Assembly: GCA_964628185.1 (NCBI GenBank)
Contig: CAZVLQ010000001.1
Coordinates: 1-64,000 of the forward strand
Length of the DNA stretch: 64,000 nucleotides
Reading direction: 5' to 3'
Origin: CAZVLQ01 sp964628185
GTDB taxonomy: Bacteria > Pseudomonadota > Zetaproteobacteria > Mariprofundales > Mariprofundaceae
Part shown: piece by piece, positions 57,850 to 64,000 of the stretch
How positions within the stretch are numbered: the first letter of the stretch is position 1
Layout of the letters: each line of letters starts with the position of its first letter
Notes under the pieces: model-generated
Databases searched by the model: none
Seen by the model: only the letters and a program-made list of their open reading frames with translations
Told to the model about the DNA's origin: nothing
Position numbers and translations under genes: made by a program

Positions 57850-58472
57850 ATCTGGTGCCCATCGTCGTAGAACAGACGCCGCGGGGAGAACGCTCCTACG
57901 ATATTTATTCAAGGCTGCTCAAGGAACGCATCATTTTTATGGCGGGGCCGGTTGAGGACCATACAGCCGACCTGGTCAACGCCCAGTTGCTGTTTCTCGA
58001 ATCGGAAGCGCCGGACAAGGATGTTTATCTCTACATCAATTCTCCGGGCGGCCTGGTGACTGCCGGACTGGCTATCTATGATACCATACAGTATATTCGT
58101 TGTGACGTTTCCACATTGTGCCTGGGTCAGGCGGCCAGTATGGGTGCGCACCTGCTTGCGGCCGGCGCCGCCGGCAAACGCTTCGCCCTTCCCAATGCGC
58201 GCATCATGATTCATCAGCCCCTGGGCGGTTTCCAGGGGCAGGCGACGGATGTGGAAATTCATGCGCGTGAAATTCTCAAGCTGAAAGAGCGACTCAATAC
58301 GATGCTGGCGCAACATACCGGGCAGTCTGTTGAAAAGATTTCCGAGGATGTTGAACGCGATTTTTTCTTGACCGCCGAGGAGGCTTGCGATTACGGTTTG
58401 ATTGACAAGGTCTTGACGCACCGTCCGCCCGCGGCGGATGATGCAGCCGGAGGTAAGGATGTCGGAAAATAA
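57846..58472 (+). CDS. clpP: ATP-dependent Clp protease proteolytic subunit
   Basis: A 208-residue serine peptidase forming the tetradecameric ClpP barrel. The catalytic Ser98 lies in CLGQAASMGAHLLA, His123 in ARIMIHQPLGG, and the Asp near 172 in VERDFFLTAEEA. The N-terminus NLVPIVVEQTPRGERSYDI is fully conserved in form. It is translationally coupled to tig, and its 3' end overlaps the clpX start by 14 bases. Confidence 0.96.
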   Translation: MNLVPIVVEQTPRGERSYDIYSRLLKERIIFMAGPVEDHTADLVNAQLLFLESEAPDKDVYLYINSPGGLVTAGLAIYDTIQYIRCDVSTLCLGQAASMGAHLLAAGAAGKRFALPNARIMIHQPLGGFQGQATDVEIHAREILKLKERLNTMLAQHTGQSVEKISEDVERDFFLTAEEACDYGLIDKVLTHRPPAADDAAGGKDVGK

Positions 58473-59721
58473 AGGCGGCGATTCCACCCTGTACTGTTCA
58501 TTCTGCGGCAAGAGTCAGCATGACGTCAAAAAGCTGATTGCCGGTCCCACCGTCTTTATCTGCGATGAGTGTATTGAACTATGCAACGAGATTATCCAGG
58601 AAGAGATTCCGGAGGAAGCGGAAAGCGGAAAGGATAAGAACGGCATTCCACGGCCCGCCGAAATCAAGGACTTTCTTGATGATTACGTCATAGGCCAGGA
58701 GCAGCCCAAGCGCATGCTTTCCGTGGCGGTATACAACCATTACAAGCGTATCGAACACAATAGAAAATCCGATATCGAGATCGCCAAGAGCAACGTGCTG
58801 TTGCTCGGGCCGACAGGATGCGGCAAGACCCTGCTGGCGCAAACGCTGGCGCGGCTGTTTGAGGTGCCGTTCACGATGGCCGACGCCACGACGCTCACCG
58901 AGGCCGGCTATGTTGGCGAGGATGTGGAGAACATTATTCTGAAGCTGCTGCAGGCGGCGGATTACGATGTGGAAAAAGCCCAGCGGGGGATTGTCTACAT
59001 TGACGAGGTGGACAAGCTTTCCCGCAAGTCGGATTCGCCTTCCATCACGCGCGATGTGTCCGGCGAGGGTGTGCAGCAGGCGTTGCTCAAGCTGATTGAG
59101 GGAACGGTCGCAGCCGTACCTCCACAGGGGGGGCGTAAGCATCCCCAGCAGGAATTTCTTCAGGTGGATACGACAAATATCCTGTTTATTCTCGGCGGTG
59201 CTTTTTCCGGTCTGGAAAAACTCATCGAGGCACGAGGTAAAACACGTTCCATCGGGTTTGGCGCCCGGGTGGCGGCCGAAAGCGAGAAGGATATCGGCGT
59301 TGTTTTAAGCCGGGTGGAACCCGAGGATTTGATCCGCTATGGCCTGATTCCCGAACTGGTGGGGCGTCTGCCGGTTGTGGCCACGCTACATCAGCTGGAC
59401 AAGGACGCCCTGCTGACCATCCTGACCGAGCCCAAGAACGCTCTGGTCAAGCAGTATCAGGCCTTGCTTGGCTATGATGGCGCTGAACTGGGTTTTACGG
59501 AGGATGCACTGGAGGCCGTTGCCGACAAGGCCATTGCCCGCAAAACGGGCGCTCGCGGCCTGAGAGCCATCATGGAATCGGTCATGCTTGATGTGATGTA
59601 TGATATTCCTTCACTGGGAAACGTAAAAAAATGCGTGATCAACGCAGATGTGGTTGCGGGTGGTGCGAAGCCGTTGCTGGTTCTTGAGGAACATGCGCCC
59701 GCGGCTAAGGCGGTCCGTTAA
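58459..59721 (+). CDS. clpX: ATP-dependent Clp protease ATP-binding subunit
   Basis: The 420-residue AAA+ unfoldase partner of ClpP. The N-terminal zinc finger uses CSFC (13-16) and CDEC (35-38). Further blocks are Walker A LLGPTGCGKTLLAQ, Walker B GIVYIDEVDKL, the pore loop GYVGEDVE and the ClpP-binding IGF loop within TRSIGFGARVAA. The ATG at 58459 follows AGGTAAGG inside the clpP end. A small inverted repeat ACAAATCAATTTGT lies about 40 bases after the stop. Confidence 0.96.
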   Translation: MSENKGGDSTLYCSFCGKSQHDVKKLIAGPTVFICDECIELCNEIIQEEIPEEAESGKDKNGIPRPAEIKDFLDDYVIGQEQPKRMLSVAVYNHYKRIEHNRKSDIEIAKSNVLLLGPTGCGKTLLAQTLARLFEVPFTMADATTLTEAGYVGEDVENIILKLLQAADYDVEKAQRGIVYIDEVDKLSRKSDSPSITRDVSGEGVQQALLKLIEGTVAAVPPQGGRKHPQQEFLQVDTTNILFILGGAFSGLEKLIEARGKTRSIGFGARVAAESEKDIGVVLSRVEPEDLIRYGLIPELVGRLPVVATLHQLDKDALLTILTEPKNALVKQYQALLGYDGAELGFTEDALEAVADKAIARKTGARGLRAIMESVMLDVMYDIPSLGNVKKCVINADVVAGGAKPLLVLEEHAPAAKAVR

Positions 59722-59803
59722 CAGCCTTGCCTGATCTTTACACACAAATCAATTTGTGGTTTTAGGTATCTGACAGATAAGTCCCCATCAGGAGTAGCCG
59801 TCG

Positions 59804-62233
59804 ATGGCTGAATGGAATAAGGAAAGTGAAATGAAGATCGACAGGGAAGGATGCCTTCCCGTTTTGCCCTTGCGCGATATTGTCGTATTTCCCCATATGA
59901 TTGTGCCGCTGTTTGTCGGGCGCGAACGATCCGTTAATGCCCTTGAGGAAGTCATGCATGGCGGAAAACAGATCCTTTTGCTGGCGCAGAAGAATGCCGC
60001 GGATGATGATCCCGGCGAACAGGGCCTGTACCATGTTGGTACGGCAGGCAATATTCTGCAACTGCTTAAACTTCCCGATGGTACGATCAAGGTGCTGGTT
60101 GAAGGCGGACCTCGCGTACGTGTGGAGAATCTTGATTCCCGCGAAGACTGTCTGCGCGCGAGTTACTGCGTTCTGGAAGAAGGCACGGATGATGAGCAGG
60201 AGCGGAACGCCGTTGCCCAGAGCGTGCTCCGGAAGTTTGAAAATTATGTCAAATTGAATCGCAAGGTTCCGTCCGAGGTCATGCTGTCCCTTTCAGGGCT
60301 TGACGATGCGGGGAAGCTTGCCGATACCATTGCGGCTCATCTGAGCCTGAAACTTGAAGATAAGCAGGTGTTGCTGGAAATGTCCGTTGTGACGGAGCGT
60401 CTTGAACGCCTGTACGCCTTCATGGAAGATGAAATGGAAATGATGCAGGTGGAAAAGCGCATCAGGGGCCGTGTAAAGCGGCAGATGGAAAGGTCGCAGC
60501 GCGAGTATTATCTCACCGAGCAGATGAAAGCCATCCAGAAGGAACTCGGTGATACGGACGGCCAAACCGAGAACGAGGAACTGGAAGCGAAGATCAATTC
60601 GGCGGGTATGAGCAAGGAGGCCGGGGCCAAGGCAAGGTCCGAACTGAAAAAGCTGAAGCTGATGCCGCCCATGAGTGCCGAGGCAACGGTCGTGCGCAAT
60701 TACCTCGACTGGCTGGTCGCCATTCCATGGAGCAGGCGCAGCCGTATCCGGCGTGATCTTAATATGGCCGAGCATATCCTTGATGAGGATCATTACGGCC
60801 TGGAAAAAGTGAAAGAGCGGATTCTTGAACATCTTGCCGTACTCCAGCTGGTGCGCAAGATGAAGGGGCCGATCCTGTGTTTCGTCGGACCACCTGGCGT
60901 TGGCAAGACTTCGCTTGGAAAATCCATCGCCCGCGCCACGCACCGCAGGTTTGTTCGTATGAGTCTGGGGGGCGTGCGTGATGAGGCGGAAATCCGTGGC
61001 CATCGCCGTACCTATATCGGCTCTCTTCCGGGAAAAATCATTCAGTCCATGAAACGGGCCGGGACAAGGAATCCGCTTATCCTGCTGGATGAAGTGGATA
61101 AACTGGGCGCCGACTTCCGCGGTGATCCTTCATCGGCATTGCTGGAGGTGCTTGATCCGGAACAGAATCATTCTTTCAACGACCATTATCTGGAAGTGGA
61201 TTACGATCTGTCCGAGGCCATGTTCATTACCACGGCGAACGGTCTGAATATTCCCTCCGCACTGCTGGACCGTATGGAGATCATCCGGATTCCCGGCTAT
61301 ACCGAAGACGAAAAGATAAAGATCGCCCTGCATTACCTGCTGCCGAAAAAGCGTAAGGATCACGGCTTGAAAGACAGGCAATTGACGCTTGATGAAGACG
61401 CCCTGCGCGACATGATACGCTACTACACCCGCGAAGCCGGGGTCAGAAACCTTGAGCGCATGCTGGCTAAATTGTGTCGAAAGGCGGCACGCAAGATCGT
61501 ACAGTCCCGGAAGAGTGGAACGTGCATCAAGATCAAGGCGGCCGACCTGGAGCATTATCTGGGTGTACGGCAATACCGCTTTGGCATGGCCGAGGATGCG
61601 GATCAGATTGGCGTGGTGACGGGACTTGCCTGGACGGAAGTTGGGGGAGAATTGCTTCAGATTGAAACGGCCTTGATGCCTGGTAAGGGGAAACTGACGG
61701 TTACCGGCCAACTGGGCGACGTCATGCAGGAGTCCGTACAAGCGGCGCTGTCCTATGTACGTTCACGCGCCATGCAGCTGGGTCTGAAACCGGATTTTCA
61801 TCAGAAGGTGGATATTCATGTACATGTGCCGGAAGGGGCGATCCCCAAGGACGGCCCTTCCGCGGGTCTGGCCATGGCAACTTCACTGGTCAGTGCGCTT
61901 ACCGGGATTCCGGTCAAGCGCGTGGTATGTATGACCGGTGAAATCACATTAAGGGGAAAGGCGTTGCCGATCGGGGGCCTGAAGGAGAAATTGCTGGCGG
62001 CGCATCGCGGCGGATTGACGGAAGTGATTATTCCGGACGAAAATGCCAAGGATCTGCGGGATGTTCCGCAGAATGTGGTCAAAGGACTTAAAATTCATCC
62101 GGTTACGCACATGGACGAGGTATTGAAGTGCGCGCTGGCCCATCTGCCGGAAGGCATGTGCGTGCCGGGTGGTTATATTCCACAGGTGATCGAAGGCATT
62201 TATCTGGACAATGCCGCCGTCAGGCCGCATTAG
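59804..62233 (+). CDS. lon: ATP-dependent Lon protease
   Basis: An 809-residue AAA+ protease of the LonA type. It has an N-terminal substrate domain (LPVLPLRDIVVFPHMIVPLF), a coiled-coil segment, Walker A FVGPPGVGKTSLGKS, Walker B NPLILLDEVDKL, and the C-terminal Ser-Lys protease domain with the catalytic Ser in PKDGPSAGLAMA and the Lys about 43 residues on. AGGAG precedes the ATG. I looked for a heat-shock promoter in the 82-base gap from clpX: CCCCAT is present at 59783-59788, but no matching -35 lies upstream. Confidence 0.96.
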   Translation: MAEWNKESEMKIDREGCLPVLPLRDIVVFPHMIVPLFVGRERSVNALEEVMHGGKQILLLAQKNAADDDPGEQGLYHVGTAGNILQLLKLPDGTIKVLVEGGPRVRVENLDSREDCLRASYCVLEEGTDDEQERNAVAQSVLRKFENYVKLNRKVPSEVMLSLSGLDDAGKLADTIAAHLSLKLEDKQVLLEMSVVTERLERLYAFMEDEMEMMQVEKRIRGRVKRQMERSQREYYLTEQMKAIQKELGDTDGQTENEELEAKINSAGMSKEAGAKARSELKKLKLMPPMSAEATVVRNYLDWLVAIPWSRRSRIRRDLNMAEHILDEDHYGLEKVKERILEHLAVLQLVRKMKGPILCFVGPPGVGKTSLGKSIARATHRRFVRMSLGGVRDEAEIRGHRRTYIGSLPGKIIQSMKRAGTRNPLILLDEVDKLGADFRGDPSSALLEVLDPEQNHSFNDHYLEVDYDLSEAMFITTANGLNIPSALLDRMEIIRIPGYTEDEKIKIALHYLLPKKRKDHGLKDRQLTLDEDALRDMIRYYTREAGVRNLERMLAKLCRKAARKIVQSRKSGTCIKIKAADLEHYLGVRQYRFGMAEDADQIGVVTGLAWTEVGGELLQIETALMPGKGKLTVTGQLGDVMQESVQAALSYVRSRAMQLGLKPDFHQKVDIHVHVPEGAIPKDGPSAGLAMATSLVSALTGIPVKRVVCMTGEITLRGKALPIGGLKEKLLAAHRGGLTEVIIPDENAKDLRDVPQNVVKGLKIHPVTHMDEVLKCALAHLPEGMCVPGGYIPQVIEGIYLDNAAVRPH

Positions 62234-62243
62234 AAGAAAAATG

Positions 62244-62274
62244 TTGACATGGTATGGGGTTGCGGCCGTATAGT
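62244..62274 (+). promoter_or_regulatory. Promoter of the HU gene
   Basis: A consensus TTGACA (62244-62249) is followed 19 bases later by TATAGT (62269-62274). Transcription would start near 62281, downstream of the longest frame's first codon at 62274. This supports the internal TTG at 62307 as the true start of the HU gene. Confidence 0.55.
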
Positions 62275-62306
62275 TGGCACACCCAATGACGCTTCGGGAG
62301 GATACA

Positions 62307-62579
62307 TTGAATAAGGCAGATTTAATTAATCATGTGGCTGGAGCTGCTGGTCTCAGCAAAGGTTCTGCGGCGGATGCAGTGGAAGCTGTGCTTGGCGGCA
62401 TTACCAACGGCCTGCAGAGTGGCGATGCAGTGAGTTTGGTGGGGTTTGGCACTTTCTCGGTGGCGGATCGCGCTGCGCGGACGGCACGTAATCCGCGCAC
62501 TGGCGAGACGATTCACGTGGGGCCATCAAGAGCACCAAAATTCAAGGCTGGCAAGGCTCTGAAGGATGCAGTAAAATAA
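62307..62579 (+). CDS. hup: HU-type nucleoid protein
   Basis: Starting at TTG 62307 gives MNKADLINHVAGAAGLSKGS and exactly 90 residues, the normal HU length, with GGGAGGA ending five bases before. The in-frame codons further upstream would add residues absent from the family. The DNA-binding arms are visible in GFGTFSVADRAARTARNPRT followed by GETIHVGPSRAPKF. HU bends and compacts DNA. It follows lon as in many proteobacteria (hupB position). The rare TTG start may limit its translation. Confidence 0.9.
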   Translation: MNKADLINHVAGAAGLSKGSAADAVEAVLGGITNGLQSGDAVSLVGFGTFSVADRAARTARNPRTGETIHVGPSRAPKFKAGKALKDAVK

Positions 62580-62657
62580 CCTTAACTGGGCGGAAAGGAA
62601 TTCCGCCTGCCGTACTATCGGGGGCCGGTTCGCCGGCCCTTGGTATATCCGGGTCAT

Positions 62658-62733
62658 GGGCGAATAGCTCAGCCGGGAGAGCAACGGCCTTACAAGCCGT
62701 AGGTCACAGGTTCGATCCCTGTTTCGCCCACCA
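62658..62733 (+). tRNA. tRNA-Val(TAC)
   Basis: The acceptor stem GGGCGAA pairs with TTCGCCC, ending ACCA. The anticodon stem ACGGC/GCCGT encloses CTTACAA with anticodon TAC. The T arm is CAGGTTCGATCCCTG. Confidence 0.95.
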
Positions 62734-62744
62734 GTTGGTTTCAT

Positions 62745-62821
62745 GGAGCGGTAGTTCAGCTGGTTAGAATGCCGGCCTGTCACGCCGGAGGTCGCGGGTT
62801 CAAGTCCCGTCCGCTCCGCCA
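62745..62821 (+). tRNA. tRNA-Asp(GTC)
   Basis: The acceptor stem GGAGCGG pairs with CCGCTCC, ending GCCA. The anticodon stem CCGGC/GCCGG encloses CTGTCAC with anticodon GTC. The T arm is GCGGGTTCAAGTCCCGT. It follows tRNA-Val by 11 bases. Confidence 0.95.
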
Positions 62822-62833
62822 TAATTGCAAGGA

Positions 62834-62860
62834 GGGCTGCCATGCAGCCCATCCTTTTTT
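62834..62860 (+). terminator. Rho-independent terminator after tRNA-Asp
   Basis: GGGCTGC (62834-62840) and GCAGCCC (62844-62850) form a perfect stem with a CAT loop, followed by ATCC and six T. It should end the hup-tRNA-Val-tRNA-Asp transcription. Confidence 0.85.
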
Positions 62861-62871
62861 CAACTTGTCTG

Positions 62872-62901
62872 AAATGCCGCAATCGCGGCATTTTTGTTTT
62901 T
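62872..62901 (+). terminator. Second terminator hairpin before fbp
   Basis: AAATGCCGC (62872-62880) and GCGGCATTT (62885-62893) form a perfect 9-bp stem with a four-base loop, followed by a T-rich tract (TTGTTTTT). It acts in tandem with the hairpin at 62834. The flanking A and T runs make it capable of working in both directions. Confidence 0.8.
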
Positions 62902-62965
62902 GAAACTTGATATTGAAACCGGTAAGCTTGTTTCGCTGTCTTAAAACAGGGGAGGAGATGATTCC

Positions 62966-63913
62966 ATGAGCGAAACATTGAACCGGATTGCCCGGGAAGG
63001 GGCAAATGGCGCAGCCATGATGCCTGTGATTCAGGGCGTGGGCAGGGCTGCGATTGAGATTGCCTATTTATTGCGCGGCGCGGTTTTCCGGGGGGCTCTT
63101 GGTGCGGCCGGAGGTGAAAACGTTCAGGGTGAACAACAACAGAAGCTTGATGTTCTCTCGGATGAAATTTTCCTTGATCAGATGCGCTCCACCGGTTATG
63201 TCTGCGCCGTCGGTTCCGAGGAGCAGGAAGCGCTTTGTATCATTGATGAATACGCCTCGGCACCTTACGTGGTGCTGGTTGATCCTCTGGACGGTTCTTC
63301 CAATCTGGATGTCGACGGGCCAGTAGGCACCATTTTTTCAGTGGTTCAGCGAAAGTCCGCCGGTGACCGGCGGCCCGATGTTGCAGATACCCTGCAGGCG
63401 GGAAGGAACGTTCTGGCGGCGGGATATGTTTTGTACGGGCCGGCCACCATGCTGGTTTGTTCGGTTGGCGCCGGCGTCAACGGTTATACCTATCATTCAA
63501 ACAACGCCCGCTTTGAAATCAGCCATCCGGATATGAAGATCCCCCGGTCCGGGGGCTATTACTCGGTCAACGAGGCAAATTCCGCCCAGTGGCTGCACGG
63601 TATGGCGGACAGGCTTGTGACGGTGCGACATACCAGGAAGCTTGGCATGCGCTATGTGGGCGCCATGGTCGCGGACATTCATCGCACCCTGCTGAAAGGC
63701 GGTATTTTTCTCTATCCCGCCGATGAAGAGAAACCCAGCGGGAAGCTCAGGCTGTTGTATGAGGCCATCCCGATGGGATTTCTAATGGAGCAGGCGGGTG
63801 GCCGGGCACATACCGGCGCCATGCCGGTGCTTGATGTGCAGCCTGAATCCCTGCATCAGCGTACGCCCGTGTATCTCGGATCCATATCCGCAGTTGACAT
63901 GATGGTCGGCTAG
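62966..63913 (+). CDS. fbp: Fructose-1,6-bisphosphatase class I
   Basis: It hydrolyses fructose-1,6-bisphosphate in gluconeogenesis or the Calvin cycle. The 315-residue protein has the metal-site motif VLVDPLDGSSNLDVDG, the Glu-rich segment GSEEQEA and the substrate-site YVGAMVADIHRTLLKGGIF. The usual active-site signature KLRLLYEAIPMGFLMEQAGG is complete. AGGGGAGGAG precedes the ATG. It is isolated from the tRNA unit by two terminators. Confidence 0.95.
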   Translation: MSETLNRIAREGANGAAMMPVIQGVGRAAIEIAYLLRGAVFRGALGAAGGENVQGEQQQKLDVLSDEIFLDQMRSTGYVCAVGSEEQEALCIIDEYASAPYVVLVDPLDGSSNLDVDGPVGTIFSVVQRKSAGDRRPDVADTLQAGRNVLAAGYVLYGPATMLVCSVGAGVNGYTYHSNNARFEISHPDMKIPRSGGYYSVNEANSAQWLHGMADRLVTVRHTRKLGMRYVGAMVADIHRTLLKGGIFLYPADEEKPSGKLRLLYEAIPMGFLMEQAGGRAHTGAMPVLDVQPESLHQRTPVYLGSISAVDMMVG

Positions 63914-64000
63914 TGTGTCCGGAGGCCACCGATTTTTATCTTCGGCAGATCGGGGTTTATCCAGTGCCGGAACATGTCGGGACCGGCGTGGATGATCCGG

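Noticed and set aside
59722..59803. Heat-shock (sigma-32) promoter before lon
   Set aside because: CCCCAT is present, but no CTTGAA-like -35 lies 13-17 bases upstream, so it does not meet the pattern.
1..64000. CRISPR arrays, prophage structural genes, rRNA genes
   Set aside because: No regularly spaced direct repeats, cas genes, capsid/tail/terminase genes or rRNA sequence were seen on reading both strands.

Overview
The window reads as chromosome from a moderately GC-rich proteobacterium, most likely a gammaproteobacterium or a close relative. Supporting signs are the tig-clpP-clpX-lon-HU order, a bc1 complex with a Tat-type Rieske protein, HisZ (the short HisG regulator) beside PurA, Mfd, a Lon-distal class I fructose-bisphosphatase, and CCA-encoded tRNA genes. 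The species is not identifiable from the sequence alone. The bc1 complex, cytochromes and fructose-bisphosphatase would suit a respiratory, perhaps lithotrophic, lifestyle, but this is inference. Layout: 1-7700 holds a short dispersed repeat, serB, mfd, a small basic protein with a radical SAM enzyme, an M48 lipoprotein protease and a secreted nuclease-like protein. 7771-17108 is a dense signalling block. It contains a NarL-type kinase and regulator, a membrane GAF protein, a HisKA_2 kinase, a receiver protein, a PAS-GAF-PAS protein whose 5' end carries an 11-G tract, and an HD-GYP protein. An IS1182-like transposase remnant sits just after it. 17549-19454 has a Phd/PIN toxin-antitoxin pair, a DUF6164-like protein, hicAB and a truncated DUF188 gene. 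19666-28442 has rhlE, aroK, a four-cluster ferredoxin-like protein, a tandem-repeat dihaem cytochrome, petABC and an NAD(P)HX epimerase. 28466-34726 has an ECF sigma/anti-sigma pair divergent from a thiolase / FadJ-like / FadD-like operon. 34915-39425 is an accessory island with vapBC, a parDE-type pair, two HNH nucleases and a PD-(D/E)XK-like protein. 39568-44499 has a Rieske-FMN glutamate-synthase-like protein, a CDP-alcohol phosphatidyltransferase and a PilB/GspE ATPase. 45052-51332 holds tRNA-Glu, a GATase and an operon for an aminotransferase, serA, hisZ and purA behind a strongly structured leader. 51570-55647 is an oxidative-stress cluster (cytochrome c peroxidase, peroxiredoxin, ferritin-like protein, PerR-like regulator), then argB and a membrane protein. 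55767-63913 has five tRNAs, the tig-clpP-clpX-lon-hup proteostasis run, two more tRNAs and fbp. The observations most worth following are four. First, the poly-G tract puts the ATG-coupled reading frame of the PAS-GAF-PAS gene out of frame, as in a phase-variable switch. Second, a ~108-nt multibranched leader RNA can be drawn upstream of the aminotransferase-serA operon. Third, a three-member MITE-like family has ends matching the IS remnant in the same window. Fourth, three consecutive output-less signalling proteins share a C-terminal coiled-coil tail.
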